A stretch of 12,379 nt of DNA from the NCBI GenBank assembly GCA_049520395.1, contig JBEKPV010000144.1, positions 1-12,379 on the forward strand, read 5' to 3'. This document shows positions 1 to 6,852 of this stretch, piece after piece. The position numbers and the translations under genes were made by a program. This DNA is from UBA1161 sp049520395. Lineage in GTDB: Bacteria > Planctomycetota > Phycisphaerae > Tepidisphaerales > Tepidisphaeraceae. Within the stretch, counting starts at the first letter, position 1. Each line of letters starts with the position of its first letter. The notes beneath the pieces are model-generated. The model did no database searches. It was not told where the DNA came from and saw only the letters and a list, made by a program, of their open reading frames with translations.

Positions 1-524
1 CAGCCGCCGTTCTCGTTTTTTAAATTCCAAAGTTCCACTCGCCAGATCACTTCCTGGTTGTTTTGGCCGACAAACGACTGGTCGCGGAGGAGTTGCACGA
101 GGGCGACGGCGCGGTCGTGATTGCCGCTGAGGCGGAGCAGATCGGAATGATTGAAAAACGAGGGGATGTCCAGGATTCCCTGGATTTGCTGCCGATCGTC
201 GTCCGTGAGATCGCCGGCGCTGGGATCGGCGGGGTCGGTGTTTTCCCAGGACATATCGACGCCTTGAAACGTCGCGCCGTCCTGGAGGGCGACTTGGAGG
301 TCGTAGTGTTCTTGCGGGTTTAGATTGGAGAGAAGCGCTTGGCCCGGTTGGATTTGAGCGGGCACAGGCGCTTCGGGCGGCGCGGCTTGCGCCTGGGCGG
401 CGGTCACGTTCATGTCTTTGGGGAATTGGACGATCAGATCGCCGGCTCGCGCGGTGCCCGTGATCGCCGGAAGGAGGGCGATCCAGCACCACGGGCGGAT
501 CATGCGCTGGCGGCCGGAGTTCAT
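1..524 (-). CDS. Secreted protein of unknown function, 3' part missing at left window edge
   Basis: An open frame of 174 codons with no stop runs from ATG at 524 off the left edge. Residues 1-27 look like a Sec signal peptide: basic start (NSGRQRMIR), hydrophobic core (WIALLPAITG) and an ARA-G cleavage site. A second ATG at 503 (Met8) would also leave a full signal peptide. The mature part starts GDLIVQFPKDMNV, then has an Ala/Pro/Gln-rich linker (about residues 41-62), then a polar region with DxxD-type acidic stretches and a leucine-rich helical stretch (LLRLSGNHDRAVALVQLL) that may be repeat-like. I recognise no family. Its start overlaps the stop of the upstream regulator gene in an ATGA, so the two are very probably co-transcribed and translationally coupled. 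Location (exported, possibly periplasmic) is inferred from the signal peptide. Real gene: fairly sure. Function: unknown. Confidence 0.72.
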   Translation of the reverse strand, partial: MNSGRQRMIRPWCWIALLPAITGTARAGDLIVQFPKDMNVTAAQAQAAPPEAPVPAQIQPGQALLSNLNPQEHYDLQVALQDGATFQGVDMSWENTDPADPSAGDLTDDDRQQIQGILDIPSFFNHSDLLRLSGNHDRAVALVQLLRDQSFVGQNNQEVIWRVELWNLKNENGG

Positions 525-1303
525 TCTTCGTCGACGCGGTGGTAGCGAAAAACCGCGCGATAGAGACCGGCGACCCGCTCGCACGGCAGGACCGTCGGGC
601 GATGCCGCTCGTTGCGCGGCTGAAGCCGAATCGTCGGCACGCGGCTTTGCTCATCCGATTCAAAAAATATGCGCTGAAAGGTGGTCTGCCCGTCGGCGAA
701 ACGCACAAAACAATCGTCGCCGCTGCGCGGGGTCAGGGCGGGAGAGAAAATCACGATGTCCCCCTGGCGATATTTGGGCGTCATGCTCTCATCCTGCACG
801 CGGGCGGCGAAGGCCTGCTCGTCGGCAAGATCAGGACAGGCGACATGCTGGTCCGCGACGCGAGCGGGATAAGAGAGATCGGAGAAATCGCGCGGATACC
901 CGCCCGCCGGCTGGTTGATGACGGGCACGGCGTTGCCCATCGCCTTTCCCAGCTTTTCGCCGGCTTCGTGCAAAAAGCCGCGCACGGCGTCCGACAGAAC
1001 GCCGGCTTCAGCTTCCGGGTTTTCATCACCGGCGGAGGAGCCATTGGCCAGAAGTTTGACGAAAGCGGCTCGCACATCGCGCGGCGTGCGATGGAGATGG
1101 GCCTCCATGAGCAACTCGCCTGAAGTGAAACCGAGGGTCTGTTCGAGCCGGCGGATTTTTTCGTCGCTGGGGGGGTTGGGGACGCGACCGGTTTCGATGA
1201 GGGATAGATAGGGTTTGGATATGCCGGTGCGGCCCGACAGCTCATCCAGCGTCAGACCTAGCCGCCGGCGCTGTTTGCGAATTTTTGGGCCCATCGCTTC
1301 CAC
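521..1303 (-). CDS. XRE-family helix-turn-helix regulator with C-terminal S24 (LexA/CI-like) domain
   Basis: 260 aa. Residues about 6-60 form a Cro/CI-type helix-turn-helix (LTLDELSGRTGISKPYLSLIETGR, in two pieces: recognition region SKPYLSLIETG). A linker of about 85 residues follows, then an S24 peptidase-like fold at about 165-250. The nucleophile motif DESMTP gives Ser173, and the GDIVIFSP strand follows. In LexA the catalytic Lys lies 37 residues after the Ser; here that position is Gln210 (codon CAG, in TTFQRIF), so self-cleavage is probably lost. An Ala-Gly pair at 133-134 lies 39-40 residues before Ser173, near where LexA/CI proteins are cut. The start is GTG at 1303; ATG at 1294 (Met4), preceded by GGAAG, is an equally good choice. 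The stop overlaps the start of the secreted-protein gene. The likely role is a transcriptional repressor or sensor acting on its own operon. The family call is firm; the target is inferred. Confidence 0.9.
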   Translation of the reverse strand: MEAMGPKIRKQRRRLGLTLDELSGRTGISKPYLSLIETGRVPNPPSDEKIRRLEQTLGFTSGELLMEAHLHRTPRDVRAAFVKLLANGSSAGDENPEAEAGVLSDAVRGFLHEAGEKLGKAMGNAVPVINQPAGGYPRDFSDLSYPARVADQHVACPDLADEQAFAARVQDESMTPKYRQGDIVIFSPALTPRSGDDCFVRFADGQTTFQRIFFESDEQSRVPTIRLQPRNERHRPTVLPCERVAGLYRAVFRYHRVDEE

Positions 1304-1404
1304 AATGCACCAAAGTTTAATGATGATTGATTAGCCTCTGGTGAATCAAAATGCAAGAAAAATATCTTACAAAAACCTAACAACGGACGCCGCCAGAATT
1401 GAGT
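1304..1404 (-). promoter_or_regulatory. AT-rich upstream region of the XRE-S24 regulator with inverted repeat
   Basis: This 101-base gap is markedly richer in A+T than the genes on both sides. It lies between the end of the glycosyltransferase run and the regulator start, so it should hold the regulator's promoter. It contains TTGATT-N11-AATCAA at 1327-1349, centred on 1338, with two further inner C:G pairs (CC at 1335-1336, GG at 1340-1341). The repeat ends 24 bases before the GTG at 1303, where a repressor site would block transcription or elongation. No -35/-10 pair of convincing quality and spacing is visible, and no clear hairpin terminator for the upstream operon is seen. The operator role is an inference from position and symmetry. 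Confidence 0.4.
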
Positions 1405-3240
1405 TTAATTTCCATCAAACAATTGGCGAACCGTCCCTAAGCGTGTTAGCGGCCTGCGATTTTCGCCGATCGCGCCGCGGTCGTAGAGGTATACAACTCG
1501 GTCCGGCTGCCGCTGGGCGTAATACGCAAAAAGCTTTTGATCTTCCTTCGGGCCCAGGTCCCGGGCGCGGATGATCATCGCCTCGTCGGGGAAGGCGACC
1601 GTGTCGTTGTAAGCCGGTTCGTCGTGATAGCTGCAGCGATTCGGATCGAACCGGAAGAGCACCAGCGTCGGCTTCTGCTCGAGAAGCGCCAGTTGCTCAT
1701 TGGCATACCGGGTCTCGGGGAAGACAGGCATCCAGTCGTGATAACGATCGATTTGCGGGAGCGCTCCGATTGACAGGCCGGCCAGAGTAGTCAGCATCAT
1801 CGTGACGAGCACCGGCCGCGCGCCCGGCCAAACGCGGGCGAGCGTCTCCCAGCCGCAAAGAATGAGCAGGATCATCGCCGGCATGATGGCGACCATGTAG
1901 TGGGCGAGGAAAAAAACATAGGCGGCGTAGCCGAGGATGAAAAGCGGTAGCGTCGCGATAAGAACTCTTCGGCGCAGATCGCGGAGCGATAGTAGCCCGC
2001 AGGGGATGAGGACCAGCATCATCGGGTTGGGAAGGCTGGAGAGGAAAAGGGTGTAGAGCCGCTCGGGTTGCCAGAGATTTTTGGGCAGTGGGATCCAATC
2101 GACAGGGAGATTGGACACCGTATGCAATTGATAGGCGCCGATGATCCACTCTTGCATGGCCTGTTCTTTGGGAGCGCAGGCGCTGACGGGCACGGCGCTG
2201 GGATCGAAATGGTGAAATCCGAGCATGGGGGCGGGGTAATTTCTGGCGACGTAATAATCGGATGGAAAGGTGTGCCAATTGCCCGTGACGCCGATGTTTT
2301 GAATGATTTGAAGAGCGAGGAATGGACCGGCGGCGGCGATCGCGGCCGCGGCGATGGGGAGAAGTCGCGGCAATTTTGGGGGCCTCAGTTCGATCAGGAT
2401 GGCGACGGCGACAGGAATCGCGTAACAGAGAGCATCCATCGGGCGCGTAATGGCGCAGTATCCGGCGGCCGCGCCCAGCGGGATCATCCATTTCCAATTT
2501 TGACGCTTACGCCAGCGCAGCCACGACCAAGTCAGGATCATCGCGCCCAGCAGAAATGGGATTTCCGAGAGAACCATCTGCGCTTGCTGATGGAAATAGA
2601 AAATCGCGGCGAGCATGAGCACGGCCAGCAGGGCGCGAACGGGGCCGAGGATTTCCTGCACGATCAGGTAGAAGAAAACAGCCGCGGCGGTTGCGCCCAG
2701 CGTCGGCATGGCCCAGAAAGGGAGGTCCAGCCAAATTCCGGGAGTCATCAGCAGCGCCGTGCCGGGGAAATAAATGGAGGCGTAGACTCGATCGACAATG
2801 ATGTGGAAGTTGTCAAAGAAGGGGGCGATCTGTAGCGGATAGGCGGGCATCCACAATCGGCCCCGGGCGAGCATGTGGGCTTGGATCATGTAGGAATGTT
2901 CGTCGTGAAATTTGAGATAAAGCTCGCCGGGATCGACGGGTTGGAAGTAGAGATATAGAAACATCGCGACGCCGACGAAGAGGGCGACGCGCCCCGGGCG
3001 GCGCGCCAGCGCCGCGTCGCAGCGCGTGATGGCGGCATCGATCCATTTATTCAGCGGCCAGATGAGTGAAAAAAGCACGGCCACGCCGAGGATTTTGATC
3101 TGGTAATCGCGCCCGTGTCGGGCGTGCATGACGGTAAGCCACAGTTCGACGCCGAAGATGAGGAGGCCGACGACAACGAATTGGCGCAGCCAGGGGCGGA
3201 ACGTTCTCCTGGTTTCAGTTGTCGTGATCGTGCGGGTCAT
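1405..3240 (-). CDS. Multi-pass GT-C type membrane glycosyltransferase (second of two tandem paralogs)
   Basis: 611 aa with about 11-13 hydrophobic segments (for example 20-38, 84-100, 155-172, 175-196, 199-216, 291-313, 426-446, 448-463, 475-494). An acidic pair in the first large extracytoplasmic loop, Asp113-Glu114 in FHDEHSYMIQAHML, followed by GRLWMPAYP, matches the position of the catalytic acidic residue in ArnT/PMT-like GT-C enzymes. These transfer a sugar from a polyprenyl-phosphate donor to lipid or protein outside the membrane. The C-terminal 120 residues are soluble and strongly shared with the neighbouring paralog (FPDEAMIIRA, YYAQRQPDRVVYLYDR). ATG at 3240 overlaps the paralog's stop (ATGA). 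It is the last gene of the sugar operon. Donor and acceptor cannot be read from sequence; a polymerase or ligase role is a less likely alternative. Confidence 0.82.
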   Translation of the reverse strand: MTRTITTTETRRTFRPWLRQFVVVGLLIFGVELWLTVMHARHGRDYQIKILGVAVLFSLIWPLNKWIDAAITRCDAALARRPGRVALFVGVAMFLYLYFQPVDPGELYLKFHDEHSYMIQAHMLARGRLWMPAYPLQIAPFFDNFHIIVDRVYASIYFPGTALLMTPGIWLDLPFWAMPTLGATAAAVFFYLIVQEILGPVRALLAVLMLAAIFYFHQQAQMVLSEIPFLLGAMILTWSWLRWRKRQNWKWMIPLGAAAGYCAITRPMDALCYAIPVAVAILIELRPPKLPRLLPIAAAAIAAAGPFLALQIIQNIGVTGNWHTFPSDYYVARNYPAPMLGFHHFDPSAVPVSACAPKEQAMQEWIIGAYQLHTVSNLPVDWIPLPKNLWQPERLYTLFLSSLPNPMMLVLIPCGLLSLRDLRRRVLIATLPLFILGYAAYVFFLAHYMVAIMPAMILLILCGWETLARVWPGARPVLVTMMLTTLAGLSIGALPQIDRYHDWMPVFPETRYANEQLALLEQKPTLVLFRFDPNRCSYHDEPAYNDTVAFPDEAMIIRARDLGPKEDQKLFAYYAQRQPDRVVYLYDRGAIGENRRPLTRLGTVRQLFDGN

Positions 3241-4976
3241 TGGGCCGCCAGTTCCGCGGTGGTTCCCAGGGGGGGGCTGAGCGGGTCTTGGCCGCGCCTC
3301 CAGGCGCTGCGGTCATAAATATAAACCAATCGGGCGGGCTGGCGAGTGGCGTAATATTGATAGAGCCGGCGATCTTCGGCTTCGCCCCGATCGTGGGCGC
3401 GGATGATCGTCGCGTTGTCGGGAAAAGTAACGGAGGGGTTGTACACGGGTTCGACCTCGAACGCGTGCGGATCCTCGGCGTCGAATCGGAACAGAACCAG
3501 GGCGGGCTGGTGGGGTAACGCATCCAGTCTTTGATTAATTCGCTGCAACTCCGCGTAGGGAGAATAATCGAGCGGCTTGGATGGCACAGAGAGCATGAGC
3601 AAAAACAGCGTCATGAAGGTGCCGATGGCCGGACGCACGTTCGGCCACGCGGTTTCAGCGGATTCCCAGGCCATGAAGACGAGGCAAATCATCGGGCAAG
3701 CAATCGCCACCGTGTAGTGATCCAAATAAAAAGGATTGAGGGCGTAGAAAAACATGAAGAGAAGCAGGGCGGCCACAAGCACCCGGCGGCGAAGGTCTCG
3801 CATCGACATCAGCGCCGCCGGTATTAGCAGGGCGAGCATCGGATGCGGGAGAGTATCTTCGTAGGTTCTTGCCAGGCGGGCTCGTCCCCAATCGGCGATG
3901 TCTTGCCAGNNNNNNNNNNNNNNNNNGAGCTGCTGCATTTCCTGCCGGCGCTGGGGTTGGGCGGAACGGGGGACGTTTGCGGGATCGATCCGGTAAAAGC
4001 CGATGAGGCCCGCGGGGTTGTGCTGCTGAACATATTGGGATTCGGCGGTGGCGTCCCAGCGGCCGGTGATGCCCAGGTTCTGGATGACCTGAATCGCCAG
4101 GAACGGAGAGGCCGCCAGGACAAGTTTTGTCAAAATGGGAAGCAGCATTTTTTTCCGACTCGGCAGGAGTTCCCAGACCATCGCGACGCTCACGGGGAGG
4201 GCGAAACAGAGCGCGTCAATCGGGCGCGTAATCGCGGCATATCCGGCGGCGGCGCCGATGAACCACGCCCACCTGCCGGTCGGATGTTCGCGCCACATCA
4301 GCCACGACCAGAGCAGCGCCATTTCCGCCAGCAGAAACGGGGACTCCGACAGAACCATCATCGCCACGTCGCGATAGGGCAGCAGGCAGACGAGCATCGG
4401 AATCGCGATCAGGGCGCGCGTGGGATTGAAAAGTCGCGCCAGGAGCAGATAGAAAAGCGCGGCTGCGATCGAGGCGATCAGTGCCGGCATCACCCAAAAA
4501 GGCAGTTGCAACCAGAGGGTGGGTATCATCAGCAGTGCCGTGCCGGGAAAATAAATCGAGGCGTAGACGCGATCGACCGTCAGGAAGGGAGAGTCGAAGA
4601 ATTGGCCGATTCCCGCCGGATAGGCGGGCATCCAAAGGCGGCCGACGGAAAGCATCCGGGCCTGGATGAGATAGGAAAACTCATCCTGCCAGCGAACGAA
4701 AAGTTGACCGCGATAGTGCCAGGCCTGCGCGAAAAAAAAGAGGGCTACGGCGCTTCCCACGAAGATCGCGATTTTGGCGGCGCGGGCACCGGCCCAATCG
4801 GCCAGGCGACCTGCCGCGAAATAAAAGTGGTGCCGAAGCGGCCGAATCCCCGCCGCCGCGGCGGCCAGGGCGAGAATGATCCACGGCGTCGGTTCGCGCC
4901 AGACCTGTGATCCCGGCACGAAATCGCCGCATATCAGCAGGATAGTTAGGATCAGTCGACGATTTTGGAGCCGCAT
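3237..4976 (-). CDS. Multi-pass GT-C type membrane glycosyltransferase (first of two tandem paralogs; contains assembly gap)
   Basis: 579 aa as written, interrupted by 17 N at 3910-3926. It is a paralog of the next gene. Shared landmarks are the acidic pair Asp98-Glu99 (RWQDEFSYLIQARML), GRLWMPAYP, the near-identical block VDRVYASIYFPGTALLM, AITRPIDALC, and the C-terminal PDNATIIRA and YYATRQPARLVYIYDR blocks. There are about 11-12 hydrophobic segments. The expected reaction is sugar transfer from a lipid-phosphate donor on the outer face of the membrane. The frame is open on both sides of the gap and both sides match the paralog, so I treat it as one intact gene; the paralog alignment suggests that about 12 residues more than shown are missing. 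The start ATG at 4976 lies 9 bases after the aminotransferase stop, with AAAGG as ribosome site. The stop overlaps the next gene's ATG. Confidence 0.8.
   Translation of the reverse strand: MRLQNRRLILTILLICGDFVPGSQVWREPTPWIILALAAAAAGIRPLRHHFYFAAGRLADWAGARAAKIAIFVGSAVALFFFAQAWHYRGQLFVRWQDEFSYLIQARMLSVGRLWMPAYPAGIGQFFDSPFLTVDRVYASIYFPGTALLMIPTLWLQLPFWVMPALIASIAAALFYLLLARLFNPTRALIAIPMLVCLLPYRDVAMMVLSESPFLLAEMALLWSWLMWREHPTGRWAWFIGAAAGYAAITRPIDALCFALPVSVAMVWELLPSRKKMLLPILTKLVLAASPFLAIQVIQNLGITGRWDATAESQYVQQHNPAGLIGFYRIDPANVPRSAQPQRRQEMQQLXXXXXXWQDIADWGRARLARTYEDTLPHPMLALLIPAALMSMRDLRRRVLVAALLLFMFFYALNPFYLDHYTVAIACPMICLVFMAWESAETAWPNVRPAIGTFMTLFLLMLSVPSKPLDYSPYAELQRINQRLDALPHQPALVLFRFDAEDPHAFEVEPVYNPSVTFPDNATIIRAHDRGEAEDRRLYQYYATRQPARLVYIYDRSAWRRGQDPLSPPLGTTAELAAQ
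3910..3926. other. Assembly gap (17 N) inside a glycosyltransferase gene
   Basis: Seventeen undetermined bases interrupt the first GT-C gene. Aligning the flanks to the paralog, the interval between the conserved Met-Gln before the gap and the conserved Trp after it is 26 residues in the paralog but 14 here, six of them undetermined. The true gap is therefore probably nearer 50 bases than 17, if the paralogs have equal loop length. Confidence 0.95.
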
Positions 4977-4985
4977 GTCGCCTTT

Positions 4986-6092
4986 TTACTTGAACTGGGC
5001 GATCAGGTCGCAGACGCGCGTGATTTGACCGCCGGTGATGCCGGGGAAAATCGGCAGGGAGAGAATCCGCGAGGCGACTTGCTGGGTGACGTCGAGGCTC
5101 ACATTCGCCGACGAAAGCGAGCGATAGCATTTCTGAAGATGGACGGGCACCGGGTAATGCAAACCGGTGGCGACGCCATTTTTGTTCAGATGGGCCGCCA
5201 GCGCGTCGCGCTGCGGATGCTGAATCACGTATAGATGGTAAACGTGATCGCGACCTTCGGCCACCGTGGGGCGCACGACCCCGGGGATTGCGGCCAGCAA
5301 GCGGTCGTATGTTTCCGCGGCCTTGCGACGCAGAGCGTTCCATTCGTCCAGATGTTTCAGCTTGATCCGCAGCACGGCCGCCTGAAGCGTGTCCAGCCGG
5401 CGGTTATACGCCAGGAAGACATGGTGATACTTTTCGCGCTGTCCGTAGTTGCGGAGCATGCGGACTTTCTCGGCCAGCTCCGGGTTATTGGTGACCAAGA
5501 TTCCCCCGTCGCCGAAAGCGCCGAGATTTTTGGCGGGATAGAAACTGAAACACCCCGCGTCAGCCAGCGAGCCGACGCGCTGGCCGCGGAATTTCGCGCC
5601 GTGGCTCTGGCAGGCGTCCTCAATGACGGCCAATCCGCGCGGCCGCGCGATGGCGAGAATTTTGTCCATGTCCGCGGGCTGCCCGTAAAGATGGACGGGC
5701 AGAATCGCGCGCGTTCGCTGCGTAATCGCGGCTTCCAGCTTGGTCGCATCCATGTTGTAGGTCACGGGATCGATATCGACGAAAATCGGCGTGGCGCCGG
5801 TGAAGGAAATGCTCGAAACCGTGGCGATGAACGTATGCGATACCGTGATCACTTCGTCGCCGGGTCCGATGTCCAGGGCGCGAAGGGCTAGTTCGAGGGA
5901 CGAGATTCCGCTATCGACGCCCACGGCATGTTTGACGCCGCAGTAGCTCGCGAATTCTTCCTCGAAAGCGCGGACATCCTCGCCGAGAATGAAATCCCCG
6001 GCCTCGATGACGCGTGCAATGGCCTGCCCAATCTCGGCCGCGCACGGATCGTGCTGGGCGTGCAAATCGACAAAGGGAACGCTCGCGGTCAA
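4986..6092 (-). CDS. DegT/DnrJ/EryC1/StrS-family PLP-dependent sugar aminotransferase
   Basis: 368 aa from TTG at 6092. I chose this start because GGAGGA lies just upstream and the family's usual N-terminus (VPFVDLHAQ) begins at residue 4; a longer frame from ATG at 6143 would overlap the previous gene by 32 bases and adds 17 residues not typical of the family. Key sites (368-aa numbering) are GVDSGISSLELALRAL at the cofactor-phosphate region, EDACQSHGA with Asp159, and SFYPAKNLGAFGDGG with Lys188 as the PLP Schiff-base lysine. The enzyme transfers an amino group, usually from glutamate, to a nucleotide-linked keto-sugar in the cytoplasm. With the operon's dehydrogenase and acyltransferase it matches the WbpE step, a 3-amination of a UDP-3-keto-uronic acid. 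The family is certain; the exact sugar is inferred. Confidence 0.93.
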   Translation of the reverse strand: MTASVPFVDLHAQHDPCAAEIGQAIARVIEAGDFILGEDVRAFEEEFASYCGVKHAVGVDSGISSLELALRALDIGPGDEVITVSHTFIATVSSISFTGATPIFVDIDPVTYNMDATKLEAAITQRTRAILPVHLYGQPADMDKILAIARPRGLAVIEDACQSHGAKFRGQRVGSLADAGCFSFYPAKNLGAFGDGGILVTNNPELAEKVRMLRNYGQREKYHHVFLAYNRRLDTLQAAVLRIKLKHLDEWNALRRKAAETYDRLLAAIPGVVRPTVAEGRDHVYHLYVIQHPQRDALAAHLNKNGVATGLHYPVPVHLQKCYRSLSSANVSLDVTQQVASRILSLPIFPGITGGQITRVCDLIAQFK

Positions 6093-6095
6093 AAT

Positions 6096-6101
6096 TCCTC
6101 C
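6096..6101 (-). promoter_or_regulatory. Ribosome binding site fixing a TTG start for the aminotransferase
   Basis: The minus strand reads GGAGGAATTTTG. The strong Shine-Dalgarno sequence GGAGGA is three bases before TTG at 6092. No ATG or GTG in frame lies nearer to the conserved N-terminus. This start leaves a clean 19-base gap to the preceding gene's stop at 6112. Confidence 0.65.
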
Positions 6102-6111
6102 GAAACAATTA

Positions 6112-6852
6112 CTATCGGCGAATTCCGAGCCCCAGGAATACAACCGGGCGCAGGATACTCCACCAGCCGGTCAGCGGCTTCATTTTGGTGTATCCCATTT
6201 TCTTGGCGGGATAAATCTTGGTGACGGGCACTTCGGTGTGGCGGAAGCCGAGTCGGATGGTCATAAAGAGCAGATACGGCTCCAGTTCATATTTGTCCAG
6301 CCAGTCTTGCCGCCAATTAATGCGCGGGTCGGCGAGAATCGATGTCCGAAAGGCGCGGAAGCCGTTGGTGCTTTCGGTGACCCATTTTCGCGCGGCCAGA
6401 GAGAAAAGAAGCGGATGCAATCGCGTCGCCAATTGGCGATAGACCGGCATGCCGCGATGGCCTCCGCCGTGCAGATAGCGCGAACCCTGGACGAAATCCG
6501 CCCTGCCGGCTTCGATCGGCTCCAGCAGTCGGGGAATTTCCAGAGGGTCATCCTTGTTGTTGCCCGCCATGATCACGATCACATCGTACGCGTGGTCGAT
6601 CGCGTATTGAAAAGCGCGCTTCATCATCGCGCCGATGCCCAGATTCGAACCGGAACTGATGATCTGAACGCCCAGGGGGCGGATGGTTTCGATGGAGCCG
6701 TCGGTCGATCCGTCGTCGAGCACTAGCACATCGCGCGAGCCGGCCGCGAGGATGCGTTGAACCGTGCTGCTAATTTTTTCGCCTTCGTTGAAGGCAAACG
6801 TGCAGACCAGGACCTTCCCGACGGCCGGGGAAATGGGCGGTGCTTGACTCAT
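6112..6852 (-). CDS. GT2-family glycosyltransferase, polyprenyl-phosphate sugar synthase-like
   Basis: 246 aa. An N-terminal nucleotide-sugar fold begins VLVCTFAFNEGEKI (about 14-27), with VLVLDDGSTDGS at 43-53. A DxD-region counterpart, MAGNNKDDP, is at 95-103, followed by QGSRYL (122-127) and TNGFRAFR (162-169). This motif order is that of dolichyl-phosphate mannose synthase-like GT2 enzymes, which load a sugar from a nucleotide donor onto a polyprenyl phosphate at the inner membrane face. The C-terminus (WWSILRPVVFLGLGI, about 230-244) is one hydrophobic stretch, so membrane attachment is possible. Its ATG overlaps the acyltransferase stop (ATGA). In this operon it could supply the lipid-linked donor for the two GT-C enzymes. 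That link and the sugar identity are inferred; a plain glycan-building transferase is the alternative. Confidence 0.9.
   Translation of the reverse strand: MSQAPPISPAVGKVLVCTFAFNEGEKISSTVQRILAAGSRDVLVLDDGSTDGSIETIRPLGVQIISSGSNLGIGAMMKRAFQYAIDHAYDVIVIMAGNNKDDPLEIPRLLEPIEAGRADFVQGSRYLHGGGHRGMPVYRQLATRLHPLLFSLAARKWVTESTNGFRAFRTSILADPRINWRQDWLDKYELEPYLLFMTIRLGFRHTEVPVTKIYPAKKMGYTKMKPLTGWWSILRPVVFLGLGIRR

Noticed and set aside
539..1123. Plus-strand open frame (194 codons)
   Set aside because: Antisense to the XRE-S24 regulator, whose domain motifs are clear in the minus frame.
1365..1404. T-run after the last GT-C gene as a terminator
   Set aside because: The T-run (minus strand) is not preceded by a stable hairpin; only a 3-base stem can be drawn.
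1697..2497. Minus-strand frame of 266 codons inside the GT-C gene
   Set aside because: Arg/His/Pro-rich translation with no membrane segments; an out-of-frame shadow of the real gene.
2068..2835. Plus-strand open frame (255 codons)
   Set aside because: Antisense to the second GT-C gene, low-complexity composition, no ribosome site or recognisable motif.
3843..4910. Long plus-strand open frame (355 codons)
   Set aside because: It lies antisense to the GT-C gene, spans the N gap, is full of Arg/Gly/Gln/His low-complexity sequence and matches no domain. It is a GC-rich shadow frame.
6093..6143. ATG at 6143 as the aminotransferase start
   Set aside because: It overlaps the GT2 gene and adds 17 residues not seen in the family; TTG at 6092 has a strong ribosome site.
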